Of a stretch of 64,000 bases of DNA, positions 7,971-17,320 are shown one piece after another. Numbering within the stretch: the stretch's first letter is position 1; every line of letters begins with the position of its first letter. The notes below the pieces were generated by a model, which saw nothing but the letters and a program-made list of their open reading frames with translations, did not search any database and was not told where the DNA came from. Both the position numbers and the translations under genes were made by a program. The stretch spans positions 3,968,001 to 4,032,000 of the forward strand of contig OZ244777.1 of assembly GCA_965219495.1 (NCBI GenBank), written 5' to 3'. Origin of the DNA: CAZPXZ01 sp965219495. GTDB taxonomy: Bacteria; Pseudomonadota; Alphaproteobacteria; Rhodobacterales; CAZPXZ01.

Positions 7971-9244
7971 ACGCGGAACCGCTTGTGGCCGAAACAGAAA
8001 CCTCGGGCCATCTGGCAGAGAACATCGCCCATTTCGGACGCGCCCTTCGGGCAGCCGGCCTGCCGGTGGGAACGGGGCGCATCCTGAATGCGGTGCGCGC
8101 GGTGTCCGCGGCCGGATTCACCCGACGCGAGGATTTCTTCTGGACATTGCATGCATGCCTGGTTTCGCGCGCCGAGCATCGCGCCGTCTTCGAACGGGCG
8201 TTCGCGCTGTTCTGGCGGGAGCGGAAGGCGCTTGAGGAAACGTTGGCATTGATGGGAGCCGGCCTCAGGGTGCCGCCTCGGTCCGAACCTGACCCTGCCG
8301 GCGCGGCGCGTGCGGCGGAGGCGGTGTTCGGCGATGCCGCGAAGTTGCGGGGCACGACGCCGGATGGGGAGACCGAATTCGAGGTCGATGCCCGGCTGAC
8401 CTGGTCTTCGGACGAACTGCTGCGCAAGAAAGACTTCGAACAGATGACATCGGAAGAAGTGCGCCGCGCACGGCAGCTTGTGACTCGGCTTCAGTTGCCG
8501 GTTCCTCCGATCGGGTCCCGGCGGCTGCGCTCCACCGCGCAGGGGAGAATTCCGGACTGGCGCGCCAGCATGCGGCAGTCCATGGCGGTGGGTGGGGCGC
8601 TCAAACCCCCGCGGTACCGCGACCGCGCCAAGCGAGGACCGGAATTGGTGGCGTTGTGCGACATTTCCGGCTCGATGGGCAGCTACAGTCGAATGGTCCT
8701 GCTTTTCCTGCACACCGTAGCCAATGCCGGCCGACCGGACTGGGGCCGGGTGCACAGCTTCGCCTTTGGGACACGCCTGACCAACATCAGCCGGTGGTTC
8801 CGAACGCGAGACGTGGATGAAGCCTTGGCAAGGGTGGGCGACAAGGTGCCCGACTGGGAAGGGGGAACCCGGATTGGCGCCACGCTTCGTACGTTCAATC
8901 GCGACTGGTCGCGACGCGTTCTCTCACGGGGCGCCATGGTGATTCTGATCACCGATGGACTGGACCGGGGTGAACCGGACATGCTCGCACGCGAAGCGGA
9001 GCGACTTCGGCTCGCTTCACGGCGGGTTATCTGGCTGAATCCGCTGCTTCGTTGGGCAGAATTTGTTCCCAGGGCGCGGGGGGTCGCAGCCCTGCTTCCC
9101 CACGTGGACTGTTTCAGGTCGGTTCACAACCTGGAGTCGCTCGAATCTCTTGGGTACGCACTGCAAAATTCGGAAGGTGACGGCGAGAAGCATCGCATGA
9201 TGCAATTTCTTGCCCACGCAAAGACGGCGATCTCCCATGCTTGA
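7967..9244 (+). CDS. CoxE-like von Willebrand factor A domain protein
   Basis: TTG at 7967 overlaps the TGA of the MoxR gene in a four-base coupling; an ATG at 7928 in the same frame is an alternative. The product has about 425 residues. The N-terminal two thirds are a VWA-containing CoxE region (GRALRAAGLPVGTGRI; LRKKDFEQMTSEEVRRAR). The MIDAS metal-binding motif is DISGSMGSYSR, with a later TDGLDRGEPDML loop. CoxE-type proteins work with CoxD-like AAA+ ATPases in assembly of molybdenum hydroxylases. The gene converges with xdhB, with only about 50 bases between the stops. Confidence 0.82.
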   Translation: MNAEPLVAETETSGHLAENIAHFGRALRAAGLPVGTGRILNAVRAVSAAGFTRREDFFWTLHACLVSRAEHRAVFERAFALFWRERKALEETLALMGAGLRVPPRSEPDPAGAARAAEAVFGDAAKLRGTTPDGETEFEVDARLTWSSDELLRKKDFEQMTSEEVRRARQLVTRLQLPVPPIGSRRLRSTAQGRIPDWRASMRQSMAVGGALKPPRYRDRAKRGPELVALCDISGSMGSYSRMVLLFLHTVANAGRPDWGRVHSFAFGTRLTNISRWFRTRDVDEALARVGDKVPDWEGGTRIGATLRTFNRDWSRRVLSRGAMVILITDGLDRGEPDMLAREAERLRLASRRVIWLNPLLRWAEFVPRARGVAALLPHVDCFRSVHNLESLESLGYALQNSEGDGEKHRMMQFLAHAKTAISHA

Positions 9245-9294
9245 TGAACAACGGCAAGGAACGGACCGTTTTCATTGCAGCGCGAGTTCGTGCT

Positions 9295-11622
9295 TCAGCG
9301 AGTGACCGCGGAACCGTTACGGACCGCCTCGATCGCCAGACGGATACGTTCCGGGGTCGCGGGCGTCCCGAGCGGAATGGGTGTTCTTGGTGGCGCCACC
9401 GAGGCGATCGCGTCCCGAATGGCGAGCCAGCCGGAGATCGCCAGAAGCAGGGGGGGCTCCCCCACGGCCTTGGAGCGGAAAACCGTTTTCGCTTCGTTCG
9501 GCACGCCTTGCAGCAATCGAATGTTGAATTCCGGAGGTACATCGCGGCTACCGGGAATCTTGTAGGTAGACGGACCGACAGTCAGCAGCCGGCCATCACG
9601 GTCCCAGACGAGTTCTTCGCAGGTCAGCCATCCGAGACCCTGGATGAATCCACCTTCGATCTGACCGAGGTCGATCGCCGGATTGAGGGACTCGCCGCAG
9701 TCCTGCACCAGGTCGGCCCGCAGGATACGGCTCTCACCGGTATGAAGGTCGACGGCGGCTTCCGTTACGGCGGCGCCCCAGGTGTAATAATGGGCCGGCG
9801 TGCCGCGCATATGCGCGGGATCCCAGCGCAGGCCGGGAGTCCGGTAGTAACCCGTCGCAGAAAGACTCACTCGCCGCCTCCAGCATGCTTCGGCGAGTTC
9901 GCCAAACGACACCGACCGGTTTCCCGATTGCACGCGTCCTTCGCGGAATTCTATGTCTTTCGCGGGGCACTCAAATTCCCGGGCGGCGATCCCTTCCATG
10001 CGTCGGCGAATCGTTCGCGCCGCCTTGAACGCCGCCATTCCGTTGATGTCCGATCCGGTTGAGGCGGCAGTAGGTGAGGTATTGGGTACTTCGCCGGTGT
10101 TCGTGGGCGTGATATGGATGCATGAAAGCGGGATCTGGAATACTTCCGCCACGACCTGCGCAACCTTGATGAACAGGCCCTGTCCCATTTCGGTTCCGCC
10201 GTGATTGAGCCTGACGCTCCCGTCCCGGTACACATGAATGAGTGCGCCGCCCTGGTTCAGGGAAGGGATATTGAAAGAGATGGCGAATTTTACCGGCATC
10301 ATCGCCAAACCGCGCCGAATGGCGGAGTTGGTCCGATTCCACTTGTCGATTTCCCGGCGGCGCTGCCCGAATTGCGAATCTTCGATCGCAGTGCTGACGA
10401 CTTTGTCGATGTGGCACTGACGGATCACCTGACCGCAAGGGGTGCGATAGCCGTTGGCGTCCCCGTAGTAGTTGATCGCACGAACCTCATTTGGCGGGAG
10501 ATTCAGCCGCCGTGCGATGTCATCCAGGACAGATTCGATTGCCGCGACACCCTGAGGCCCGCCGAAACCGCGGAATGCGGTATTTGAGACAGTGTTGGTA
10601 CGGCAGCAGTAGCCGCGCAAGGAAACGTGATCGAACGCGTAGCAGTTGTCGGAAAGGACGAGCGCGCGCGTCATTACCGGCGCCGACAGGTCGGCGACAT
10701 TTCCGGCGCGCGAAAGAAACTCGAATTCCAGGCCCAGGATTCTTCCGTCGTCCCGGTATCCGGCTTCCCAGGAGATCTGAAAGTCGTGACGTTTGCCGGT
10801 CGCCGTCATGTCCGTGCGGCGGTCCAGTCGAAGCTTGACTGGCCGGTTGGTTTTCTGGGCGCCAAGCGCGGTGAGTACTGCGTAGATGGTGGCTTGGCTT
10901 TCCTTGCCGCCGAATGCGCCGCCGAGACGGCGCACGCGTACTTCAATTCGGCTGGACGGCACGCCAAGGAATACCGCAGTGCGTTCCTGCACCTCGCTTG
11001 GATGCTGGGTTGACGACCAAATGGTCAGAGCGCCATCGTCGCCGTGGATGGCGAGGGCAGCCTGGGTTTCCAGATAGAAGTGATCCTGTCCCCCGAGTTC
11101 CAGTTCGCCTCGGGCGCGATGCGGCGCCTTGGCGATTGCCTCAGCGCTATTGCCGCGTGAAAGCAGTTGAGGAGGTACGACATAGTCGCCATTCCGATGC
11201 GCCTGCCGCGGTTCCAGAATGGGGGGCGCGGGATTTACCTCCATACGGACCGCGTCCGCACCGGCTTGCGCTGCGGAATAGCTGTCGCCCAGCACAAACG
11301 CCACAGGTTCTCCGCGATAGGTAACCCGGCGTTCCGCGAGCGCCGGTTCGTCGTGAATAATGGGGCCCACGGCGTTCTCGCCGGGAATATCGAGCGCGGT
11401 AAGAACCGCGACGACACCAGGGATTGCGAGTGCGGCATCCGCGTCAATGGAGCCAATTTCGCCATGTGCGTAAGGGGAGAGCACCAAGGCGCCATGCAAC
11501 AACCCCGGAGGGTCCGGAATATCGTCGACATACGCAGCTTCGCCCGTACAATGCGGCAGTCCACTCTCGTGCGGGTGCGGCTGTCCGGCGAACACCCGTT
11601 CTTGCGGTTGCGGCGATCTCAC
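9295..11622 (-). CDS. xdhB: Xanthine dehydrogenase, molybdopterin-binding large subunit
   Basis: The GTG at 11622 was chosen because it overlaps the xdhA stop (TTGTGA) and gives a standard-length product of 775 residues beginning VRSPQPQERVFAGQ. Family blocks in order are HESGLPHCTGEAAYVDDIP, the Mo-site Gln region LELGGQDHFYLETQAAL, RRLGGAFGGKES, FRGFGGPQG, and, near the end, KAVGEPPLLLA with the catalytic Glu. It oxidises hypoxanthine and xanthine at the molybdenum centre and passes electrons to the 2Fe-2S and FAD sites of XdhA. A guanine deaminase and xdhC beside it agree with purine catabolism. Confidence 0.93.
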   Translation of the reverse strand: MRSPQPQERVFAGQPHPHESGLPHCTGEAAYVDDIPDPPGLLHGALVLSPYAHGEIGSIDADAALAIPGVVAVLTALDIPGENAVGPIIHDEPALAERRVTYRGEPVAFVLGDSYSAAQAGADAVRMEVNPAPPILEPRQAHRNGDYVVPPQLLSRGNSAEAIAKAPHRARGELELGGQDHFYLETQAALAIHGDDGALTIWSSTQHPSEVQERTAVFLGVPSSRIEVRVRRLGGAFGGKESQATIYAVLTALGAQKTNRPVKLRLDRRTDMTATGKRHDFQISWEAGYRDDGRILGLEFEFLSRAGNVADLSAPVMTRALVLSDNCYAFDHVSLRGYCCRTNTVSNTAFRGFGGPQGVAAIESVLDDIARRLNLPPNEVRAINYYGDANGYRTPCGQVIRQCHIDKVVSTAIEDSQFGQRRREIDKWNRTNSAIRRGLAMMPVKFAISFNIPSLNQGGALIHVYRDGSVRLNHGGTEMGQGLFIKVAQVVAEVFQIPLSCIHITPTNTGEVPNTSPTAASTGSDINGMAAFKAARTIRRRMEGIAAREFECPAKDIEFREGRVQSGNRSVSFGELAEACWRRRVSLSATGYYRTPGLRWDPAHMRGTPAHYYTWGAAVTEAAVDLHTGESRILRADLVQDCGESLNPAIDLGQIEGGFIQGLGWLTCEELVWDRDGRLLTVGPSTYKIPGSRDVPPEFNIRLLQGVPNEAKTVFRSKAVGEPPLLLAISGWLAIRDAIASVAPPRTPIPLGTPATPERIRLAIEAVRNGSAVTR

Positions 11623-12992
11623 AAGTCCATGACCTCCAGTGCCTTTTCTCCAGAGAGGTCGAGAGCCAGCCGCTCGACAAGGCCCGCCGCCGCGAGTTGA
11701 CGATATCTTGCGCTCCCGCGGAGATCGTCGATGGGAGAAAAGAATTCGGATATCGACGCGGCCGCCCCTTCGAAGTTCAGATTCCTCAGGGCGTCTTCCG
11801 CGGGCGGACATCGAAGTGGGCGATCTGCCATTCCACCGAATACAACCCTTGACTGGATTACCCTTCCCTTGCCGTCCCGGTCAATGCGAAATGCGGCGGA
11901 CAGAGTGGATATATCCTGATCATACCGTTTCGATACCTTCCAGGCGCGGAATACCGAATTCGGAGCGGATTCCGGAACGTGTATCGAAGCAATGATTTCA
12001 TTCGCCCGGAGACAGGTCTTGCGATATCCGGTGATGAGTTTCTCCGCCGCGATTTCCCGTTCGCCATCGGGTCCGTGAGCGCGGATCCGGGCATCCAGCG
12101 CTATCAGGCACGGAGCCGCGTCCCCGATCGGCGAGGCGGTCGCCAGATTGCCTCCAAGTGTGGCCTGGCTGCGGATTTGCACCGACCCGAAGCGCCGCAG
12201 GATCCGTCCGAAGGATGGCCATCTCGATTCCACGACGGGCAGCAGATCCTCGATGGGGCAGGCGCCTCCCAACACGAGGTGGTCGTTCTCCCTCACGATG
12301 CGGGCGATCTCCGGAATGCGCGAGAGCAGAATCAGCGCGCAACCGTTCGTTTTGCGGACCTCGCGCTCGAGCAGGAGATCCGTCCCCCCGGCCAGGAATC
12401 TGAATTCCGAACGAATTGCGGCCATTTCCAGGGCTTCCGCAGTGCTTTCCGGTAGAAGGACCTTGGCCAGATCCTTCGGGGCCGCGGCCGGCGGTGCGTC
12501 TTCCAGACGGGGCCGGGCTGGCGCGGCGGCATGAACGGCAGAAACAATGGCGCGATATCCAGTGCAGCGGCAAAGATTACCCGAGAAAGCGTCATGGATT
12601 GCATTTTCGTCCGGGTCGGAATCGCGGGCGAGAAGCGCGGCGCCCGCAACCACGAAACCGGGCGTACAGTACCCGCATTGCGTGCCGCCGGAAGCGGCGA
12701 TCGCGGACTGAAGGGGATGCGGATCATGCCGGGTTCCAAGTCCTTCAACGGTCGTAACCGATAGCCCCGCCACTTGGCCGGTCTTCAGCAAGCAGGAATT
12801 CGCCGGTCGGGGAATCCCGCCGGAAGGTGGCGAAACCAACACCGAACAGGTCCCGCAATCGCCTTCGGCGCAGCCTTCCTTGGTGCCGCGAAGCCCGTCC
12901 TGCGCGCGCAGCCAGTCAAGCAGAATCGAATCTGCGTCCGCCTTCGGTACCGTCCGGGCGCAGCCGTTCAGTGTGAGCGGAAACGCAGTCAT
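11619..12992 (-). CDS. xdhA: Xanthine dehydrogenase small subunit (2Fe-2S and FAD)
   Basis: A 457-residue protein. The first iron-sulfur cluster is formed by C41, C46, C49 (CAEGDCGTC) and C67. The second is formed by C106/C109 (CGYCTPGF) and C141/C143 (CRCTGYR). An FAD-binding domain follows from about residue 190, with FLAGGTDLLLE and ATLGGNLATASPIGD as flavin-binding loops. It carries electrons from the Mo subunit to NAD+. Gene order xdhA-xdhB with a four-base overlap is the usual bacterial arrangement. It is transcribed divergently from guaD, so both probably share control in the 236-base gap. Confidence 0.93.
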   Translation of the reverse strand: MTAFPLTLNGCARTVPKADADSILLDWLRAQDGLRGTKEGCAEGDCGTCSVLVSPPSGGIPRPANSCLLKTGQVAGLSVTTVEGLGTRHDPHPLQSAIAASGGTQCGYCTPGFVVAGAALLARDSDPDENAIHDAFSGNLCRCTGYRAIVSAVHAAAPARPRLEDAPPAAAPKDLAKVLLPESTAEALEMAAIRSEFRFLAGGTDLLLEREVRKTNGCALILLSRIPEIARIVRENDHLVLGGACPIEDLLPVVESRWPSFGRILRRFGSVQIRSQATLGGNLATASPIGDAAPCLIALDARIRAHGPDGEREIAAEKLITGYRKTCLRANEIIASIHVPESAPNSVFRAWKVSKRYDQDISTLSAAFRIDRDGKGRVIQSRVVFGGMADRPLRCPPAEDALRNLNFEGAAASISEFFSPIDDLRGSARYRQLAAAGLVERLALDLSGEKALEVMDL

Positions 12993-13228
12993 GCGATTGC
13001 GATCATGGTTGATTTCCTGCGGCGAAGGTGTCTATATGCGCCCTTGGCAGAGCAGTCACTATTGTCCCGAAAAATTCAGCCGCTGTCGAGATCAATACCG
13101 GATGATCCCAGGCTGGCGGGCGTACGCCGAATCGCGCCCGTGAGTTGCCGCGGATCCGGGGACGAGCGTACTGGCGCAAGAAACCGGTGTGAACGCCGGG
13201 TGCGGACATGGTTCGAAAGGATTGCACC
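12993..13228. promoter_or_regulatory. Shared divergent promoter region of xdhA and guaD
   Basis: The gap lies between the two divergent starts. It is GC-rich with no open frame of note. An AAAGGA ribosome-binding site precedes the guaD ATG. I could not recognise a repressor operator. Confidence 0.45.
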
Positions 13229-14551
13229 ATGGGTGAAGCGTCCACCTACCGCGCACTGCGCGCCGACCTGCTGAGCTTTTCCGGAGACCCCTACCGGACA
13301 GGCCCGTCCGCGGCGGAGTTTATTTCCGACGGCGTGGTTGTGACCCGGGGAGGGAATATAGAGTCGCTGGGCAGGGCATCGGAGATCTTGCCGGATCTGC
13401 CGCAAGGTACGCCGCTCTCGGATTGCCGGGGCTGCCTGGCGCTCGCGGGGTTTGTGGATGCGCATGTGCATTACCCGCAGACGGAGATCATCGCTTCCCG
13501 CGCGAAGGATCTCCTGGAGTGGCTGAACGTCCACACATTTCCGGCCGAAATCCGGTTTTCCGATCCGCACCACGCGCGCGTCGGCTCGCAGTTTTTTCTG
13601 ACGCGAATGCTCGAGGCGGGAACCACGACGGCTGCGGTCTTCTGCGCGACCGCTCCTGCATCGGCGGACGCGCTCTTCGAAGCGGCGGCGGCGCGTAATC
13701 TGCGCCTGATCGCCGGAAAGACCATGATGGACCGGAATGCTCCGGCGGCGCTATGCGACGATGTGAAATCTTCGGAAGCGGACAGCCGTGCTCTGATCGA
13801 CCGCTGGCACGGGCGTGGACGCCTCGGTTACGCGATTACGCCGCGATTCGCGATTACTTCGACACCCGAGCAGCTTGATGCGGCCGGGAAGCTGGCGGCC
13901 GGCCGGCCGGACTGCTGGGTTCATACCCACATTTCCGAAAGCGAAGGTGAACTGCGGAAAGTTGCGGAACTCTTCCCGGACGACGCCGACTACACCGCGG
14001 TCTATGAGCGCTTCGGCCTGCTTCGGCCGCGTTCGCTTTACGCCCATGGCATCCATTTGTCGGAGGACGAATTCCGGAGATTTCACGCCGCGGGCGCCAG
14101 CCTCGTGCATTGTCCGACGGCGAACACGTTTCTCGGCTCGGGGCTGATGGATCTGGCTGCGGCGCGAAACGCGGACCGGCCGGTGCGAGTGGGGCTCGGC
14201 AGCGACGTCGGGGGAGGCACCAGCCTTTCGATGTTGAGCGTAATGAGCGAGGCATACAAGGTGGCGCAGCTTCGAGGTGAAACCCTCCATCCGTTCGACC
14301 TGGTGCACCTCGCAACGCGGGGAGGCGCTATCGCGCTGGGCCTTGAGGATCGCATCGGCAATCTCGCACCCGGTATGGAAGCGGATATCGTGGTCCTGGA
14401 CCCTGCCGCCGCATCCATGATGGCGCACAGGACCCGCCTGGCGCGCGATGCTGCGGATGTGCTGTTCGCGTTGATCGCGTTGGGCGATGAGCGGGCGGTG
14501 CGGGAAACCTGGGTTGCCGGCTCGCCGGTTTATCGGTCGAGCGCGGCGTAA
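13229..14551 (+). CDS. guaD: Guanine deaminase
   Basis: The ATG at 13229 (MGEASTYRALRADLLSF) has AAAGGA seven bases upstream; an earlier GTG/ATG in frame lacks a site. The 440-residue product is an amidohydrolase-superfamily enzyme with the zinc motif DAHVHYPQTE at about residue 77, HTHISES near 230, YAHGIHLSE near 272, and GLGSDVGGGTSLSM near 320. The HVHYPQTE form is typical of guanine deaminase. It converts guanine to xanthine and ammonia, supplying the substrate of XdhAB encoded on the opposite strand. It heads a four-gene block guaD-xdhC-mocA-like-FMN reductase. Confidence 0.92.
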   Translation: MGEASTYRALRADLLSFSGDPYRTGPSAAEFISDGVVVTRGGNIESLGRASEILPDLPQGTPLSDCRGCLALAGFVDAHVHYPQTEIIASRAKDLLEWLNVHTFPAEIRFSDPHHARVGSQFFLTRMLEAGTTTAAVFCATAPASADALFEAAAARNLRLIAGKTMMDRNAPAALCDDVKSSEADSRALIDRWHGRGRLGYAITPRFAITSTPEQLDAAGKLAAGRPDCWVHTHISESEGELRKVAELFPDDADYTAVYERFGLLRPRSLYAHGIHLSEDEFRRFHAAGASLVHCPTANTFLGSGLMDLAAARNADRPVRVGLGSDVGGGTSLSMLSVMSEAYKVAQLRGETLHPFDLVHLATRGGAIALGLEDRIGNLAPGMEADIVVLDPAAASMMAHRTRLARDAADVLFALIALGDERAVRETWVAGSPVYRSSAA

Positions 14552-14624
14552 ATTTCCCGCAGTTGCGAAGAATTGGCGCAGCTGTGGTAATCTGGCCTCG
14601 TGGCGACACGTGCTGAAGGATCCG

Positions 14625-15686
14625 ATGGGGGCAGAAATGACCGAATCCCGCTGCGAACAATTGACCGAGCATGACCGTGTTCCGGAAATCGCCTTGGAGT
14701 GGCATCGCCAAGGGCGCGGCGCCGCCCTGGCTACCGTCGTCGAGACATGGGGGTCCGCTCCCAGGCCGGTAGGCTCCATGCTCGCGGTCTCGGGCGCCTC
14801 GGAAATCGCCGGTTCGGTGTCCGGCGGATGTGTAGAGGGCGCCGTGGTGGCGGAAGCCGTGGAATCGCTGCAGGACGGAAAAGTTCGCCTGCTCCGTTTC
14901 GGAGTGACCGACGACGAAGCATTTGCGGTCGGACTGGCGTGTGGAGGGGATATCCGCGTGTCGGTGGAGCCGGTTGGTGTTGGAAAAGGATTGCCGCCGG
15001 GCCTCTTGCAGGAGTTGATTGCGTGCCGTTCGGCGCGGCAGGGCGCGGTTCTGGCGACGTCGAGAAAGACGGGAGAGCATCGAGTCTTCAGGGCCAAGCA
15101 GCCGGGAATTCTGGGTGAGGCCGCGACGCATGCCCTCAGGAGCGACCGTTCGGGGTACGCGGATGCCGAAGGGGAAGAGTGGTTTCTCGCCGTGCACAAC
15201 CCGCCGCTCCGCCTCGTGGTCGTCGGCGGTTCGCATATCGCGCAACCGCTCGTGGGGATGGCCAGGCTCGCGGGCTACGACGTGACGCTGGTGGACCCGA
15301 GGGACGCCTTCGCGACGCCCGAACGTTTTCCCGGTACCGAAATCTGGCGTGAATGGCCGGACGAGGCGATGCGCCGGCACGGCCTGGATGCGCGCGTCGC
15401 GGTGGTCACATTGACCCACGATCCAAAGCTGGACGACCCCGCAATTTTCGAGACGCTCAGTTCCGAGGCGTTCTATCTGGGCTGCCTCGGTTCAGCAAAA
15501 ACACATGCGAAGAGGGTCGAGAGGTTGAGGGAACAGGGTGTAGGCAAAGACGCGATATCCCGCATTCATGCGCCGGTCGGCCTTGATATCGGTGCGAAGT
15601 CCCCGGCCGAGATCGCGCTCGCGGTTCTGGCGGAAATCACCGCCCGGCTTCGGACGGGCGCCAATACGCGGAAGTTTACGCGTTGA
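14625..15686 (+). CDS. xdhC: XdhC, molybdenum cofactor chaperone/insertase
   Basis: The ATG at 14625 follows GAAGGA at close spacing; the ATG at 14637 is a possible alternative. The product has about 353 residues. The N-terminal XdhC domain shows TVVETWGSAPRPVGSML and GSVSGGCVEGAVV. The C-terminal Rossmann-type domain has LVVVGGSHIAQPLVGMARLA followed by DVTLVDPRDAF. In Rhodobacter capsulatus XdhC binds the molybdenum cofactor, promotes its sulfuration and inserts it into XdhB. Its stop overlaps the TTG start of the next gene (TTGA), so the two are coupled. Confidence 0.9.
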   Translation: MGAEMTESRCEQLTEHDRVPEIALEWHRQGRGAALATVVETWGSAPRPVGSMLAVSGASEIAGSVSGGCVEGAVVAEAVESLQDGKVRLLRFGVTDDEAFAVGLACGGDIRVSVEPVGVGKGLPPGLLQELIACRSARQGAVLATSRKTGEHRVFRAKQPGILGEAATHALRSDRSGYADAEGEEWFLAVHNPPLRLVVVGGSHIAQPLVGMARLAGYDVTLVDPRDAFATPERFPGTEIWREWPDEAMRRHGLDARVAVVTLTHDPKLDDPAIFETLSSEAFYLGCLGSAKTHAKRVERLREQGVGKDAISRIHAPVGLDIGAKSPAEIALAVLAEITARLRTGANTRKFTR

Positions 15687-17320
15687 AATTTGGTCGCGTT
15701 TCCCTCGACGAAGCGCGGGGCGCCATTCTGGCGCACACGGTGCGGTGGGAAGCGGGCGCGGTTCGCAAGGGCAGGGTGCTAGATGAAGAGGTCATTCGGC
15801 GTCTCCGGTCGGGAGGAATTCGCGAAGTCGTAGCCGCGCATGCCGAACCGGGCGACACCTCCGAAAACGAAGTATCGGAGAGGATTGCCGCGGCCCTGGT
15901 TCCGGAACCGGACGCCCAGCAATTGAGGCGCGCGCGCCCCGGCGCCGGACGCGCCAATATCTTTGCCGCGGCCAACGGTGTCTTGCGCGTGCGGAAGGAC
16001 GTGGTATACGCGCTCAACGCAATCGACGAGTCCATCACGCTTGCGACACTCGCTGATCATGCCCGGGTCCGCGCCGGAAGCATGGCGGCAACGGTCAAGA
16101 TCATTCCCTATTCGGTTCCGGAAAGCACTGTCGGGGAGGCTGAATCCATTCTTCGCGCAAACCCGCCGGCAATTGCAGTAGCGCCTGTGGAGGTGCGGAA
16201 TGCCGCGTTGCTTCTCACGCGGTCAGAATGGACGCCGGAAAAACTCGGGCAGAAAGGAGTCGATGCCGTTCGGACCAGGCTGAACGCGCTCGGCGTTCCG
16301 CTGTTCGAAACGCGCACCGTGCCCCACGAGGTGAAGCCGCTCGCGTCCGCTCTCGCGGAATCGACTGCCGAACTGGTGCTGATCCTGGGAGATTCCGCCA
16401 CATCGGACCGGAACGATGTCGCGCCGGAAGCCATCCGGGGGGCGGGCGGTGGAATCGTGCGATTCGGAATGCCGGTGGATCCCGGCAATCTCCTGCTGCT
16501 GGCCTCTCTTGGAGACGGCAGGCAGGTGATGGTTCTTCCCGGTTGCGTCCGTTCACCCAAGATGAACGGAGCCGACTGGGTGCTGGAGCGAATTGCCTGT
16601 GGAATTGAAGTAAGTAGCGAGGATATCGCCGGCATGGGTGTCGGCGGCTTGCTGCACGAAATTCCGCTTCGCCCTGCCCCGAGGGTTGGCGGAACGATAG
16701 CGCCGTCGGACCCGAACGTCTCCGTGTTGCTGCTCGCTGCGGGCCTTTCCCGGAGAATGAAGGGCGCGCACAAACTCTTGATTGACGCAGGCGGTCAGCC
16801 ATTGGCGTCACGGGTGACCACTTCGCTCAAAGGAAGCCGCGTCCGCGAGATCATAGCGGTGACGGGCCACAAGGCTGACTTGGTCGAGCAGGCGATCTCC
16901 GCAAGCGGTGTGACGGGGATTCGTTTCTTGCGGAATGCGAATTATGCGGAGGGGATCGGCGCTTCCATACGGGCAGGCATGGGCGCGCTCAGTTCCGAAA
17001 CGGATGCCGTCTTAATTGCGTTGGCCGACATGCCGGGCGTGGACGCGCATCTCGTGGACAGACTCATTGGCGAGTTCGACCCGGAAAAGGATCGTGCGAT
17101 TTGCAGGCCGGTCGCGCCGGGTGGTGCGCCCGGCCATCCCGTATTGTTCGGCCGCCGCTTTTTCGAGGCTCTGGAAGCGTTGGGAGGGGACAGGGGCGCC
17201 CGGGATGTAGTGGGCGAGAACTCCGGCTACGTCGTGGACATTCCGGTCGATGCCAGCGCGGCAATCGATCTCGATACCGAGTCCGACTGGGCAATCTGGC
17301 GATCGAGCATGGGGTTATGA
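15683..17320 (+). CDS. Molybdopterin-binding domain fused to MocA-like nucleotidyltransferase
   Basis: A 545-residue, two-part protein starting with TTG at 15683. Residues about 1-330 form a MoeA/CinA-like molybdopterin-binding module (KFGRVSLDEARGAILAHTVR, then VLILGDSATSDRNDVAPEA). Residues about 350-540 are a MobA/MocA-type transferase with LLLAAGLSRRMKGAHKLL as the NTP-binding signature, ALADMPGV and GHPVLFGRRFF. MocA adds CMP to the cofactor for xanthine-dehydrogenase-family enzymes. The position between xdhC and an FMN reductase fits cofactor tailoring for XdhAB. CTP rather than GTP use is inferred from the enzyme family served. Confidence 0.83.
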   Translation: MKFGRVSLDEARGAILAHTVRWEAGAVRKGRVLDEEVIRRLRSGGIREVVAAHAEPGDTSENEVSERIAAALVPEPDAQQLRRARPGAGRANIFAAANGVLRVRKDVVYALNAIDESITLATLADHARVRAGSMAATVKIIPYSVPESTVGEAESILRANPPAIAVAPVEVRNAALLLTRSEWTPEKLGQKGVDAVRTRLNALGVPLFETRTVPHEVKPLASALAESTAELVLILGDSATSDRNDVAPEAIRGAGGGIVRFGMPVDPGNLLLLASLGDGRQVMVLPGCVRSPKMNGADWVLERIACGIEVSSEDIAGMGVGGLLHEIPLRPAPRVGGTIAPSDPNVSVLLLAAGLSRRMKGAHKLLIDAGGQPLASRVTTSLKGSRVREIIAVTGHKADLVEQAISASGVTGIRFLRNANYAEGIGASIRAGMGALSSETDAVLIALADMPGVDAHLVDRLIGEFDPEKDRAICRPVAPGGAPGHPVLFGRRFFEALEALGGDRGARDVVGENSGYVVDIPVDASAAIDLDTESDWAIWRSSMGL

